Shown here piece after piece: positions 35,601 through 46,563 of a stretch of DNA of 64,000 nt. The translations under genes and the position numbers were made by a program. The notes under the pieces were generated by a model. That model made no database searches and had not been told where the DNA came from. It saw only the letters and a program-made list of their open reading frames with translations. Within the stretch, counting starts at the first letter, position 1. The number at the start of each line of letters is the position of its first letter. The stretch covers positions 34,604-98,603 of the forward strand of contig JAHQIW010006936.1 in NCBI GenBank assembly GCA_019055375.1, in the 5' to 3' direction. The stretch is from Parelaphostrongylus tenuis (Eukaryota > Nematoda > Chromadorea > Rhabditida > Metastrongylidae).

Positions 35601-38052
35601 CTCATGAAAGACTCAGAATATGTTATAAAATTTTACTGTTATGCCTACCATTAGTGCAAACGTTGGGAAGACTGCCAGTAAGTGAAAGTATAGTTTTAAA
35701 GTACACTTTAACATCTCAAAACATGAGTAAAAATAAAAACAAGTATTAGTATGTCATCATTGTAGCTTCACTTATCAAAAACAGAATACTTGATTATTAT
35801 TTTCTACAACTTAGATTTCCTTTTAGCGTCCATCTTAGAATTAGGGGCGAGATCTAAAATAAGTAGCATAACACGCACCCACAAAAAAAAACAGTCGGGC
35901 AGTGTATTTTATACAATTTCTCGTCGTGTTATTCACTAATTTTGAACAAATTGAGCTTAATCACTAGATTCTGCCGTGAATTTATTTCTAAATCCCTTCT
36001 TTTATTAGGAGGAAGGAGCATATGGCTCGATGTTGGAGCTGTCATGGCGAGGGTCAAAGACGGTGCCGGTTGGCAATCAAACGCGAAAATTTTTGCAAGA
36101 TGGAGATGAGGTGAAGAAATTTTACGGCTTTCAAAATTGAAAAACACATTCTAATGGAGTTAGAAGTCTAAAAAAGGATTACGGACCTCTGTGTTGCTAT
36201 TGACACTTCAAAAGTAGATAGTCGTTCTGAATCACCAGGGCTTACTCAGTATGTAAACATGATAGTCATAACGTCTTGAAATTGACATAGGGATCTTCAA
36301 TCTCACTGAGAAAAGAGGCAACGTTTTGATTCGCATAAACACGATGTCTCCATACATGTCCCATGAATGTTTCAAACCCCTTCAATACATTTAACAATCT
36401 TTCGATAATTGCAGATAACTTTTTATTTTGAAGACTTTGGAGCATAGCAAACACAAAATATCCCAATATGTTAACTAGAATGTAACATAATTCAAAACGG
36501 TGACTAAGTTCTCTGAATTCTCATTACATTCGTGACAGCCGAAGACATTAACTATTATGCACCATTACCTCTTATTTGTTTGAAATACCGCCTATTCGTT
36601 CGCTACACTGCTTGAGAAAAGCGAAAAAATTAGCTTATAACCTCTACAAAATTGTTGTTTTATAGTGCTAAACTCATTAAAGTTGTTTAATCTTGTTTAT
36701 GATTCTTAATCACTCTTCATTTTACCTAGTAAAAGTTCCTACGTGTTGAAATGTATTAGTCTGAGGTTGAAAGGCAACATGTTTACTGGAAGTGATGTAT
36801 GTTATCGCTAATATGTCGGATACTTAAACAGTAAGTTGTTCTTCGGATCTTCTTTAACAAGTGTATACTTCATTGATAGAACTAGGTATCAGAAAAAACG
36901 CCTCTACTTCTCGTCCAATGTCTTCTTAAATCTTCAAGGCAACAATGAAAACTGAATTAACAGTTTGGAAAAGACTGATTCGAATGCAGTATTATAACCT
37001 TCCGCTATTTTTTTGCCAAAGATTTGTAATACAACTTAATATCAATAATGTTTGGGTGTAATTTGATCACTGTGAGGCTCACTATCAAGCTGCGTGAGCA
37101 GTACTCTCGAATCAGTTCTGAGACAAATCTGAGATAAGTAGCACCTGACATCCTATTGACCATCTAACTACCCGCGAGAAATTATTAGGTCTTTACCTTT
37201 TCTCTTCATCAACAGAAATATCCAGTGTGTTCTGGACACTCAAGGCTTTTCATGTTTGATAGCCATAGCATGTAGACCATCATAATCTATCCTACTGCGT
37301 TTTGTTGAGGGTGTAATAATAAAAATCTCTAATCTTCCTGTCTTTGGCAGGAATCAGATGTGGATAACTTCTTAGGTACTGACGTGCGGATAGCTTTTCT
37401 AGACGTTAGTCTAAAAAGCTTTACCACACTGCAGATTTTTGAACGAGTTAGCGTGCGAGATACAAATCCCATAAACATTTGCCAATTGTTTATTGTTGTT
37501 AAAAACCAATTCTCTTCTCAAGAGCATTTATACAATATATGAGTTTAATGCGTTTGAATTATTATACTGATTTTAGTTTGAAACATATTCCCTTTCTTAG
37601 TAATTTTCGTTATTTCAGTTGGCAGTAGAATCTGAACAGATTTGGTTCGAAAAGATACGAGTGATTTCTTTTCGAGGCGATTGAATTTCGGTTGCGCGAC
37701 ACGCACAAGTCTTAGCTATTTGGAATGACGAAATGTTAACTCTAAGATAGTAATGAGAATCGACTTGCCCAGCAGCATTCTAGGACATTGACAAAGAAGA
37801 CGAAGTTTTGGAAAAGCAACGAAACAACACGCGACATATCCGTAGACTTTTGTAGAGGCTGAGTGTGAAAAAACCATCGATTACAGGTGGTGTTCTCCAC
37901 AAAATAAATCTGAAACCGGTTCATGCAGAAAATAGGTTTTTTTTAACACTGAGTTAAGATTGTTTCAGGTGAGTCTTATCGGAGTCTGTGAGAAAGACGG
38001 TGTTCGGATCGGCTTCGGCGAGTGTCGTGGAAAAGTGCTGCCGGCTCTGTAG
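29610..38052 (+). CDS. fah-1: Fumarylacetoacetase (FAH), 5' exon(s) not found; frameshifted or pseudogene
   Basis: FAH cleaves fumarylacetoacetate to fumarate and acetoacetate, the last step of tyrosine breakdown. Exons, all GT-AG: 29610-29719, 29953-30124, 30451-30541, 31784-31881, 32731-32886, 33571-33699, 33962-34080, 35070-35170, 36009-36110, 37969-38052 (TAG at 38050). Family motifs in order: [85 protein letters not shown] and [14 protein letters not shown]. By vertebrate numbering Asp126, His133, Arg142, Tyr159, Glu199, Glu201, Asp233, Arg237, Gln240, Tyr244 and Glu364 are kept. Five frame breaks: -1 at 29625, -2 near 33612, +1 near 34001, +1 near 34060, -1 near 35083. The N-terminal exon is not visible. 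Either a young pseudogene or uncorrected sequence indels; family identity is near certain. Confidence 0.9.
30778..31028 (+). mobile_element. SINE1, copy 5, in an FAH intron
   Basis: GCATGCGGCACAGTGGTTAG and GAAGGTCGATAGTTTAGTCC form the head; CAGGCCTTCCAACCCCCACGG, GGATAGCAGGATTTTCTCGA and CATTCAATCACCTCGAACGA form the body. Confidence 0.7.
31129..31694 (-). mobile_element. Internally deleted mariner element, copy 1
   Basis: On the minus strand a terminal repeat (GGCTGGAAAGAAAGTTGTGG) and leader are followed by a mariner-type helix-turn-helix start ([15 protein letters not shown]), then a direct jump to the C-terminal part with [11 protein letters not shown] and, in another frame, [12 protein letters not shown]. 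The whole catalytic middle, including the DD34D residues, is absent. The right terminal repeat is clear, the left one (about 31129-31150) decayed. Same structure as 44623-45195. It lies in the FAH intron between 30541 and 31784, opposite to the gene. Confidence 0.75.
32175..32580 (-). CDS. Antisense exon-like segments within FAH intron (unrecognised)
   Basis: Minus strand. 32447-32580 follows acceptor CTTTTAG and ends at donor GTAAAC. Its 44-codon frame has a Cys-containing start ([17 protein letters not shown]) and a hydrophobic run ([20 protein letters not shown]), like a transmembrane helix. 32180-32345 holds a second open frame with [20 protein letters not shown] and [15 protein letters not shown] before a stop. 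The two cannot be joined with confidence. They may be the 3' end of a membrane-protein gene nested in FAH. Confidence 0.35.
33334..33482 (-). CDS. Antisense exon-like segment in FAH intron
   Basis: A 149-nt minus-strand segment, open throughout, lies between an AG (CGTAAGTAG) and donor GTAAAAC. The frame reads [20 protein letters not shown], then a hydrophobic [11 protein letters not shown] and [12 protein letters not shown]. Composition and splice borders look genuine; no family recognised. Probably part of the same nested gene as 34357-34740 and 32447-32580. Confidence 0.4.
34357..34740 (-). CDS. Antisense exon pair in FAH intron
   Basis: Exon 34578-34740 has a strong acceptor (AAGGTTTCAG) and donor GTATTA. 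It is open in two frames: one Cys-rich ([20 protein letters not shown]), the other with [20 protein letters not shown] and [14 protein letters not shown] following open block ends at donor GTACGT (34357); one possible start is after GGTCAAG at 34423, and another frame extends left with [14 protein letters not shown]. The correct frame cannot be chosen here. A coding-like frame also precedes it near 34800-34920. Confidence 0.4.
35330..35620 (+). repeat. Diverged FB1 copy in an FAH intron
   Basis: TTTTGAGACCTCGCTCAAACG, ACTGACGAGGATGTAATGCC, AGCACGTGTCTTAATTGC and CATAACAAGCCTCATGAAAG follow the order of an old FB1 relative (compare 27240-27310). Confidence 0.45.
36262..37600 (+). repeat. Dispersed repeat R2, copy 2, in the last FAH intron
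   Basis: Collinear with 10845-12150 in the same orientation. The two copies differ by many small changes. At 37619-37700, after a TTATTTCAG, a short plus-strand frame ([15 protein letters not shown] then a stop) looks coding-like but is not part of FAH. Confidence 0.75.
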
Positions 38053-38582
38053 AAGAATGTCACTGGTATTAAGATGATATGTTAACGTCTTAATTTGAGT
38101 ATCATTTGTTACAGTTATATGCTATAATTTTGAACGATGTGATTGCTTCTGAATTTTTATAGAAGGTTTTGTGAAGATTTCAATGCTGAAATGTTCTCAA
38201 TTTAGATAAATGACGACGATCTCAAACCACAGTTATGTGATATGTGAATATGTTACGACGGCTGGATCTGTGGCATATGAAATGTCTTTAGGGGTCAAGT
38301 CCATCGTTCTGGCTAGATTACACTAATAATTCGTTCGTAATACAGAATAAGCGATGGTATATAGAGTCATTACTCATAAAACAAAAGATAGAACAAGACC
38401 AGCCCAACTATGTTTTAGAGATTCCAAATTTTGAAGCACACCAATAGCCCAGATTTCGTTGACACTTTTTGATGAACTGGCATTGTAAGCAGTATGTGGT
38501 ACCATTTTGCACAAAATATTCATGGTTTCGACAAAATTCTTTTTGATTGATCTCTTAGCAGTGGTGTGATATCACTAATATA
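38053..38582. other. FAH 3' flank, no gene
   Basis: AT-rich; no clear AATAAA close to the FAH stop and no exon-like frame. Confidence 0.4.
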
Positions 38583-39520
38583 CAGGGTGCGTAAGAAGTT
38601 CTCATAATTTTTTCGGATGCTTCAACAGGAAAAAAAACACTGCATAAATAAATGAGTTCATACAGACGATGTAATATTCACATTGGTTAGATCAACACTT
38701 ATAACAACAAACAAAAAGTTTATAACAATTTCTCAAAGTTGCCTATTTTAGCCTTTATACATTTGCGAAGCCTTTTCTGAAAAATTTGGACAATCTTCGC
38801 ACACATTTCCACTGTTTCGACCAAAACGCGTATCAAAACCGTCTTATGCGCGTACATCATAGTGCAGCGAGAAGCCGAACTTTTTTCCTTTAGTGCAAGC
38901 CACGCAGTAACCACTGGTTCGAGATCCAGAGCCTTTGACGGTTGAGTGTCCCTGCCCCAACGGGTCTGAAAACAACTCTTGACATATGGCAATCGTTGAG
39001 AGGGCCGAATGCACAGAAGCCCAACCTCGCTGAGACGGAAATTTATCGAACGCCACTTGTGAGTAAATAAAATTTACTGCTGATAGGTGGCTGAGTTGAT
39101 TTTGACGTTTCACAGAACTCGGAAAAATAAATCATCCGGTGCACCTTAGAAATCCTTTCTTCTTATAACCTCTCATCCAGGAAGTGAGCACGAGCGGTCT
39201 TGTAGCTGCTCAGCTTTGGCTTATGTTTGACAGTGTTTCGGACGCTCCACTTGCTAATCCCGAACTTCCCAAGCCATCTTGCGCATCGGACGCTACGGAT
39301 CTCGTTGAATCTGATAACAAATCTTCTAAATGTTTTCCGTAGTAGACGAGGTGGTTAATGACTTTTTCGAGGACGGTCTTGAATCCCTCTAGTCTCTTTT
39401 AACTATTTACGGCTGTGGACACTTGGTGGTTTGAAACCAGCTGATTTTGGAACAGTGTCAGCCGTTGTCATTACCGTCATGTGCAACTCAACTGATGCAA
39501 TACGTGAATTTTTACAAGAG
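38583..39520 (-). mobile_element. Decayed Tc1/mariner-superfamily transposase
   Basis: Plus-strand ACAGGGTGCGTAAGAAGTTC at 38583 looks like a terminal repeat. On the minus strand, frames at 39150-39310 give a paired-type helix-turn-helix (RWLGKFGISKWSVRNTVKHK). Frames at 38720-38992 give the C-terminal end, where ALDLEPVVTAW stands at the usual SPDLNPLD position and FQKRLRKCIKAKIGNFE matches the usual ending. Frame breaks separate the parts, and the first two catalytic Asp cannot be placed. No opposite terminal repeat was found up to 39860. Confidence 0.65.
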
Positions 39521-39954
39521 AACTGAAAATTGAGAGATGATTTAAAACAAATTCTTACTCACCCGAAATGGACACAAAATTTGAAAAATAATTTAACAAA
39601 CTTACTAGCATTGACAACAAAATATTATATTGATGCTTAAATCAACAAAACACAAAGTTATCAAAACTTATACTCCAAAAAAAAAGGTGGGGATGAAGGT
39701 GAACCAATGCTTCATTTATCACGTCGTTTCTCGAGATACCGCACGACCACACTACCACGTTACCCCGCGCCAGCATGGTTTATGAATAAAGTGGGTTACA
39801 ATTCTTGATATCGTCATTGTTGCCTGTTCCTGTCAACCAACGCCGCTTAAGAAAACGAGTACTCTAATGACAAGGATTAGTGCAAAAAGTTCGCAGCGGA
39901 GGAACCGTTGTATCAATAATAATAATACAGTAATAATTTGATCGATTTATATTC

Positions 39955-42205
39955 CTCTCAAATGATCGCATGATTAAGAAGGTTTTGAAAACCTCTAGCA
40001 CTCCCATCGTGAACATCGATTCATTTGAACAGCTAACAACCCATATTGGGCGATCACGGTCGAACCGATATGGATCAATGATCTCCTCCGCACAACGTTC
40101 CTTTTTTCGCGAAAAGAAGAGAAAGCTGCTAAATAACCAGCGAAGTCCTAGAACTACCATAAAATGGGATCTATTCAAATTATTAGTTGGCTCTTTGTAA
40201 GATACCGCTGTCGATAACATCGACGATACGACCAGCTTGTTGAATATCTTCACGTTAGCGCTATAAAAGCCGAGAGTCCTAAGGTCACGAAGAGACGCTT
40301 GTCTTCGCAGACACTCGAGCTGGTACGTCAATGTGGAATCGCACGAGCTACAGGCAACCAAAACCTTACGTCCGAACTTGCGAAACGCTGCAGAGAAGCG
40401 ACAAAAGAAGATCTCAAAGAGAGAAGAGCAGCAGTTATGGCAGAAGCTGCGGAAGCTGGAAAGAGCATTCGCAAAGCCCAGCAAGTCTCCGCCAACTATA
40501 AGACCAAGACGATTGCACTGCGACGCCCTGACGAAACACTTATAGCTTGTAGAAAGGGAATGCAGATAATTATCCAGCACTACTTCCCGGACCTCTTCGC
40601 TAGCCATGTCCTCTTACTGTCATATAAATTGTAAGAGGATGAATATGTCATTCCGCCGTTTCTCCCTTCCGAAATCCGACACGCCACATCGTCGGTGAAG
40701 GATAGAATAACACAAAGTTCAGATAAGATTAGACCAGAACACTTGAAAATTATATCGCCAGTTCTCATCAAAACTCTGGCTCGGCTCTCCCTCGCTACCC
40801 GTCAGAATGCAAGATTCCTATTCAATGGTAAACCAGCAACCCCGTGCTGTTGTTCAAAAAGGTAACATCTTCACGACATAGGCAATTATCGCCCAATCTG
40901 CAAACTGTCCGTTGTCTATAAACTTTTCACTCGAGTAGTCCTAAACAGGATTAACAGAACACTGGACGAAGGACAGCAATGCGAACAAGTAGGGTCCCAA
41001 AAAGGATTTGGTACCATAGACCACATCCACACAATTTCAGGACTCATTGAAGTTTCAGGGAGTGCAATATACCGCTCAGTCTCACTTTCATCGATCTGAA
41101 GAAAGCCTTCAATTCAGTAGAAACAGAAGTGGTTGTAAAGGCACTGGATAACCAGGACGTCTCCACTCGTTAGATAATGATTCTCCGTGGGCTTTATAAA
41201 GATTTCATTACCAAAATATCTCCCTTCCACAACAATATCACTATCGACGTAAGAAGAGTGGTTCGACAAGGCAATACAATTTTCGAAAATTATTCACAAC
41301 CACCCTCAAAGACGTCATGCGAACATTAGAATGGAACGATATGGGAGCGAAAATTGACGGTCGGCAATTGAACCATCTTTGCCTTGCTGATGATATTGTC
41401 TTGATAATACCAATCATCAGCCAAGCAGAACGAATGCGGACCGATTTCGACAAGGCCTGTGGGAAGATTGGCCTCTACCTAAATCTAATGAAAACGATGT
41501 TCATGAGGAACGGATGGGCTATGAATGCCCCACTCACACTCAGAGGAACGAAAATCTCCAATCACTCGAGTTATGTCTATTTAGATCGCGAAATCAACAT
41601 GATTAACGACTTAGCTCTAGAGTTGAACAGGAGGAAATGAGCGGCTTGGGAAACATCAAAGTGCATCGAAGATGTAGTGAAGAGGACAAAGAAAATCCAA
41701 CTTCGTGCCCATCTTTTCAACTCGACTATTATTCCTGTCCAAACGTATGCAGCAGAAACCTGGTCGCTACCTAAGTAGGATGTATGATCGCTTGGCGTTT
41801 TCGAACACCCAGTCAAAGGGTCGACGCTAGAAGTATCGCGTATCTTGCAAATGACAGAAAGGATTCGAAGTTTCGACTTACGTTACAAAGATCGAGGATT
41901 GTAGACGCCGTTTTACACGTCAGGATATTGAAAACATGGTGGCCGGACACGTGATGTGCTTCAACGACAACCGATGGACGAGAGCCGTTACCGACTGGAT
42001 TTCTCGGAATATCAATCTCCCTACAGGAAGACCACCAACCCGAGAGTTCGATTTCTTCACGAAAGGTTAGAAGAAAGATATGATGCTCAGTGATCCTTAG
42101 AAAGAGGACATTGGGCTGATCTCGCACGCGATAGGGAAAATGGAGGTGCTGCTGGTACCCGCTCGAATCACTCGACGATTAATGACAAGACAGGTGATAC
42201 AGGTG
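39955..42205 (+). mobile_element. RTE-type retrotransposon, endonuclease missing, many breaks
   Basis: Plus-strand frames in order: REKKRKLLNNQRSPRTTIKW (about 40110), the linker TLELVRQCGIARATGNQNL with AAEAGKSIRKAQQVSANYKT (40310-40500), reverse transcriptase entry NYRPICKLSVVYKLFTRVVL (40880-40940), GSQKGFGTIDHIHTISGL (41000), CLADDIVLI with the ADD motif (41390), KTMFMRNGWAMNAPLTL (41490), and the WSDFF/ERYDAQ-like end (42040-42100). The tail has CAGGTGATACAGGTGATA at 42190-42207. Stops and shifts are frequent. The 247-codon minus frame at 39864-40607 is a shadow. Confidence 0.9.
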
Positions 42206-42284
42206 ATATAGTTGATCTGTCAGCGTGACTGGAATCAATGTCGATATCGACTGCAAGGCAAAATCGTTGACGATTGGTTGCTGA

Positions 42285-42410
42285 CAGACTAATGCGTTGT
42301 AGCGAAGAAAGAGTGGTGTGCAAAATGGGCGTCGGTGAGAACGTAGGTAAACTAGGAAAAAACTATTTGACAGTAGTTGAAAATGAGTTCCTTCTCGCAA
42401 CAATGTGTTT
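42285..42410 (+). repeat. Repeat shared with 17680-17760
   Basis: GCGTTGTAGCGAAGAAAGAGTGG and GGGCGTCGGTGAGAACGTAG match the 17680 region. Function unknown. Confidence 0.3.
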
Positions 42411-42424
42411 TTCTAAAGAAAAAG

Positions 42425-42650
42425 TACCGATATCCTAGTGACTCGATAGAGCACCAGCAACACATCCGTTTTCCTTACTGTGTGAAAGAGTAGCCCAAAG
42501 GGTCTTCTTCTCTCTAGAAATTCGATGAGCATCATATCTTTCTTCTAGGCTTGTCGTGATGAAATTGGACTAAAGGGTTGGTGATCTTCCTGTAGCGCTT
42601 GACATCCCGAGAAATCTAGGCGGTAACGGTTCCCTTTGTGATATTCTATC
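42425..42650 (-). mobile_element. RTE 3'-end fragment
   Basis: On the minus strand it reads an RTE C-terminus with SLEERYDAHRI and a TLWATLSHSKENG-like segment, in broken frames. Opposite in orientation to the RTE copy that ends 220 bases to the left. Confidence 0.7.
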
Positions 42651-43470
42651 TCTTTGTAGTTATTAGGTGCCTTTAACTTACAAACTTTACTCACAAGGAC
42701 ATATAATCCTTATGCGATGTTCAAGTGATTGAAGAACTACTTTGAATTCGAAACTTAGTCATCTTTTCGCTCTTATACCGTTGCGAAAAATTTGCCAAAA
42801 GTCAAGCAAAAAGCCCTCTACAAATGCAAATTGAGCAAACAAATCAAATCGAGTGCGAAACATAATTTCACTTTTGCCGCTACAATACAACAAGAGTGGT
42901 TTTTTCTGAAAACATGACACATTATTTGAGCTGCCAAGATTTGAGGTTTCGATTGATTAGTAAAACGTTAAGGAAAAAAAACTGTCCAATAAGAGAGGCT
43001 TTGGGTCAGTCAGAATAAAGACCATTACAATCAACATATCTACCAACATGAAATAAGTTTGTACATTGGTAGCGTTAGAATCGATGTCTTGGGATTTGGT
43101 AAATATTCAAGGATATTTTTTGCATGTTGCATGCTGTTTTTGCATATTTTTGCAACTCACATGTTGTGAAAGCATTTTGAAGAAGTGGTGGCCGCGAGGA
43201 GAGAAAACGCTCGCCCAACCGACAGAATGCAGAAAGCCCTTTCCAAGAGTCCGTCGAATTTCGAAGCAACAATCCAAATAAAGCAGAATCAACACACTTA
43301 CTTCTCAGTGGCTAATATATGTTGATTGCAATGGCTCCTATTTTCATTGATGAAGATGGGTTTGAGCCTAGTTAAAATGTGAAATTTGCGGTTGAAAACC
43401 ACAGTTTCTTTTCCACTGACCTCATGTCAGCCAGGCCGAACTAACGTTGACCCATCGGCAACGTTTCTGG
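42651..43470. other. No gene; one ~170-bp repeat unit near 42840-42920
   Basis: GAGTGCGAAACATAATTTCAC..GCCGCTACAATACAACAAGAG is a unit of the repeat described at 4780. The 43066-43281 frames are open on both strands but have no motif. Confidence 0.4.
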
Positions 43471-43479
43471 AAGCATAGG

Positions 43480-44225
43480 TCTCCAATCAAGTTTTAAAAG
43501 AACGATGTTCATGAAGAACGGATTGCTTTGAATGCCTATTCACCCTTAACAAAATCAATATCGTGATTATCATTTTTTCAATATCGCTGAAAGGTTTGAA
43601 TACATGTGCTCAGTTTGCAAAGTCAATATGGTGAACAACTAAAATTTAGAGCTGAGCAAGAGTAAGCGAGTCACATGGAGAGCGTTTGAGAACATTGACA
43701 TTGTAGAAAAAATGCAAGAAACATCCAACCTCATACCTAACTTTTGACCAACGATTACTTTGGCCTCTACAAATGTTTCAAGAAACTAGTCACTACGCAT
43801 GCAGCATGTAAGATAATTTGGGGTTATGAGGCGCAGAAACGAAAGGTTGATGTAAAGAGTGTTCCGTTCCTCTCAAATGGGAGAACGGATCCGAAAATCT
43901 GACCTGTGGCAACTATCGGAAATTGAGTGCGCCCCTCTGCACCCCAGGATGTCAGCGATCCTTAGACTGGACACATAAAACGATGAGAGCCGATGGACGA
44001 TAGACATAAACCGGGCGAGTCCTTTGAAATGTGTAGCAAAAGATAAGAAGGTTACCTGATACCGTCTAAAATCTTCACAAAAGCCTATAAGAAGGACATG
44101 ATGCTCAATCAATCCCTCCAATGAGGAGGACTTACTGAGGCGGTTTGACGTATTGCGAGAATATGAAAAGCTCCGCTCTAGTCATCCGACAATCAGCAAG
44201 ACAACAGATTATACAGGTGATGGCA
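43480..44225 (+). mobile_element. Highly decayed RTE 3' half
   Basis: ACGATGTTCATGAAGAACGG (KTMFMKNG), GGAGAACGGATCCGAAAATC (GERIRKSDL, as in the RTE connection region) and a tail ACAGATTATACAGGTGATGG match the RTE order. Almost every frame is broken. Confidence 0.6.
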
Positions 44226-44622
44226 TTCCACACAAAAAAAACATCTCGAAATTCGCGGATTCATAACAAAATCGTATTGAAAGTACAGGGCATACTGTAA
44301 CGAAATTGGTTCGTTGTTCAGCAATGCAACCAAAACGACGCGGAAGTCTCAAAATGAGAAACGGTTGTAAACGCATTAGCATATTCAGCTTCAATTACGG
44401 CTTGTAAAACTCATAAACAGGGTCTGTGATAATACAGCGCTGACGGTGCTTTCGATTTGTCATTGACGAAACAGTTGTAATGATATACATTACATTCCAA
44501 GTCGAAGACTTTTACAAACACTTTGGAAATGAGTAAAAATTTCTGCTTCAAATACTATGTCGGTTACTATTGAGACGAGACTTCCATAACGAAAGAATGG
44601 TCTCTTTAAATATTTCCTACTA
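44226..44622. other. No recognisable gene
   Basis: Short frames only. Confidence 0.4.
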
Positions 44623-45195
44623 CGGTTGGAAAGAAAGTTCTGGGGCACCTTAATAAGTATGGTATAACTCCCATGCATATCATGAAAATATTACACTTTC
44701 TAATGTGGGATTTCCCGCTACGCGCCTAGATATCATTCGTCTTTATTTCACTTTGTTGCAAGCCTCCGCCATGTCCAACGACATAATCGCAGTTCGTGTT
44801 TTATTGCGTCATCATTGGAGAAAGGGTCTTTCACATCGAGCTATAGTCGATGAAATCAACGAAGTTGAAAGGGAAGGCATAACAAGCAAATCTGCTGCTG
44901 AACTGTGGTTTCAACGCTCTTATTTCGGAGATCGTAACCTTAAAGACAAGCTTTGTTTAGGACGCCCAACAGAGTTTGAGTCCTTCGATGAAGCCGAAGA
45001 TGCATGTAAAGACTTCTTTAAATCGAAATCGAAGGAATTATCGACTTTGACCAGATCGAAACTTGACGGACCGGCTGCAGAAAGTCGTAGAAACCGATTG
45101 CCTTTAATTTGAAGAAGAATTATTATTGCTTTTGTTTAGATTTTTGGCACGAACTTTCAATTTTTTCAAGTGCCTCAGAACTTTCTTTCCAGCCC
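44623..45195 (+). mobile_element. Internally deleted mariner element, copy 2
   Basis: Terminal inverted repeats: GGTTGGAAAGAAAGTTCTGGGGC at 44624 and, inverted, GGCTGGAAAGAAAGTTCTGAGG ending at 45194. A single open frame (44705-45112) begins near MSNDIIAVRVLLRHHWRKGL, has the mariner HTH text (AELWFQRSYFGDRNLKDK) and GRPTEF, then passes directly into SFDEAEDACKDFFKSKSKE, which belongs near the C-terminus. The DD34D catalytic core is absent, and the frame diverges after the KSKSKE region. The leader ATAACTCCCATGCATATCATG is shared with copy 1. It cannot move on its own. Confidence 0.85.
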
Positions 45196-46559
45196 AATGA
45201 TTTGTTGAGGATGCAGCGGTCAGTAAAGAGCTCTTCAAAATTCAGAATTTAGGCGATCGTATGCTCCGCAGCAATTCATTGAACATGAGGACGAGTAATA
45301 CTCTTATACAACTGCGAAAATATCGGATTGGCATCAAAATCTGTTCCTTTTTTTCTGTAGTACAGCAATATCTCCTCTGAAGCATTGATGTGGGGGTAAA
45401 CATTTTCAGGTCTTCAAAACCTCGGAAACTGACTGAGTCGTATTGATTACTTAGCATAGCATAGGAGAATTCAGATTTTCCAATCGATCTTTCAGAAACA
45501 CTACGAAAATGAAGAGACGATTAAAGAATCTGAAGCAACTACACCAAGAAATGAGATATGACTATGTGAAATGTACAATAACAAAATTTGTTTTGCCTGC
45601 ACACCGTGCTGAAATTGGAAGGACGGCGTTCAGTAATCATCTACCTAGATGAGATACCTGAAACATTTGAAAAGATGAACACAGTAACGTCTGCCTAGCA
45701 TCGCATCACCTGCGTTTTCAGAGATCGTCCACTGTGCTTTCCTCTTCCGATACTTTGGCGATTTCATCAAAGTGAGTTTTATTACCTCACTGAAGTATTT
45801 GATGCCTTCATGCAGCTGTTTAATCTAAGATCCAATCCTGACACGATTTTCAGTTAACATCCTCATATTGGTGTATTTTTGGTAACATCTTATTATACGC
45901 CTGCCTTTTAACCATGCAGTTGAATTTCTATAGATGTACTTAATTTAGCTATCAGTTGACCACTCCGTTAAAATCATCATTTATAAGTGTGCTAAATCTG
46001 AGAGACTAACAAGAAAATCAAAGTTCAACAACCACAGCTTCTTCACAGAAATTTGTTACCGAAAAGTTAGCAGTGAGAACTGTGCTTCATTTCATCAATC
46101 GATATCTTCTTTGGAAGACTTTTTCTTAGAATTGCAGTTGTGATTCAGGCGCTTTGTCAATTGCCGCAGCATCAGAAATACGAAGGCGGGAGCCGAATAT
46201 AAGCCGTGCAACGTTCAGAATTTGGCGCATTCACTGGAATTTTCTTTAAGTCGCTCCCACGCAGTCCATTTTCATTCCAGAATTGATGGAGATATTTCTT
46301 ACCTCAAAAACTGGTTTTTCTTTACACCGCATTAGCACAGTATGTCACAAAATACGCTTTTAAAGATTTTGCTTTGAATTAAACTAGTTAAAGATCCTTT
46401 GAAGCACTTGAAAAACCAAGAAAATCAAAGATCAGCCAAGGCGACGTCACCCTCGTATAGGTGCTGAATGCCGAATCTGTTGTTATCTCGTGGACGATCT
46501 GACACGAAAGATGTAGACATTAGTCTTAGTTGAGTCTATAATACTTATTCTTTTTTTAG
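45196..46559. other. Mostly empty; one weak exon-like segment
   Basis: At 45719-45772 a TTTTCAG acceptor and GTGAGT donor enclose a short frame (IVHCAFLFRYFGDFIK); too short to assign. No other gene signal. Confidence 0.3.
46549..46559 (+). promoter_or_regulatory. Probable SL trans-splice acceptor of secreted gene copy 2
   Basis: TTCTTTTTTTAG precedes GAAAATG, leaving only 4 bases between the AG and the first ATG (46564). A strong 3' splice site with no matching upstream exon, right before a start codon, is the usual mark of spliced-leader trans-splicing in nematodes. Not proven from DNA alone. Confidence 0.5.
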
Positions 46560-46563
46560 GAAA

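Noticed and set aside
39864..40607. 247-codon minus-strand open frame
   Set aside because: The plus strand encodes the RTE linker domain here; the minus frame is a shadow.
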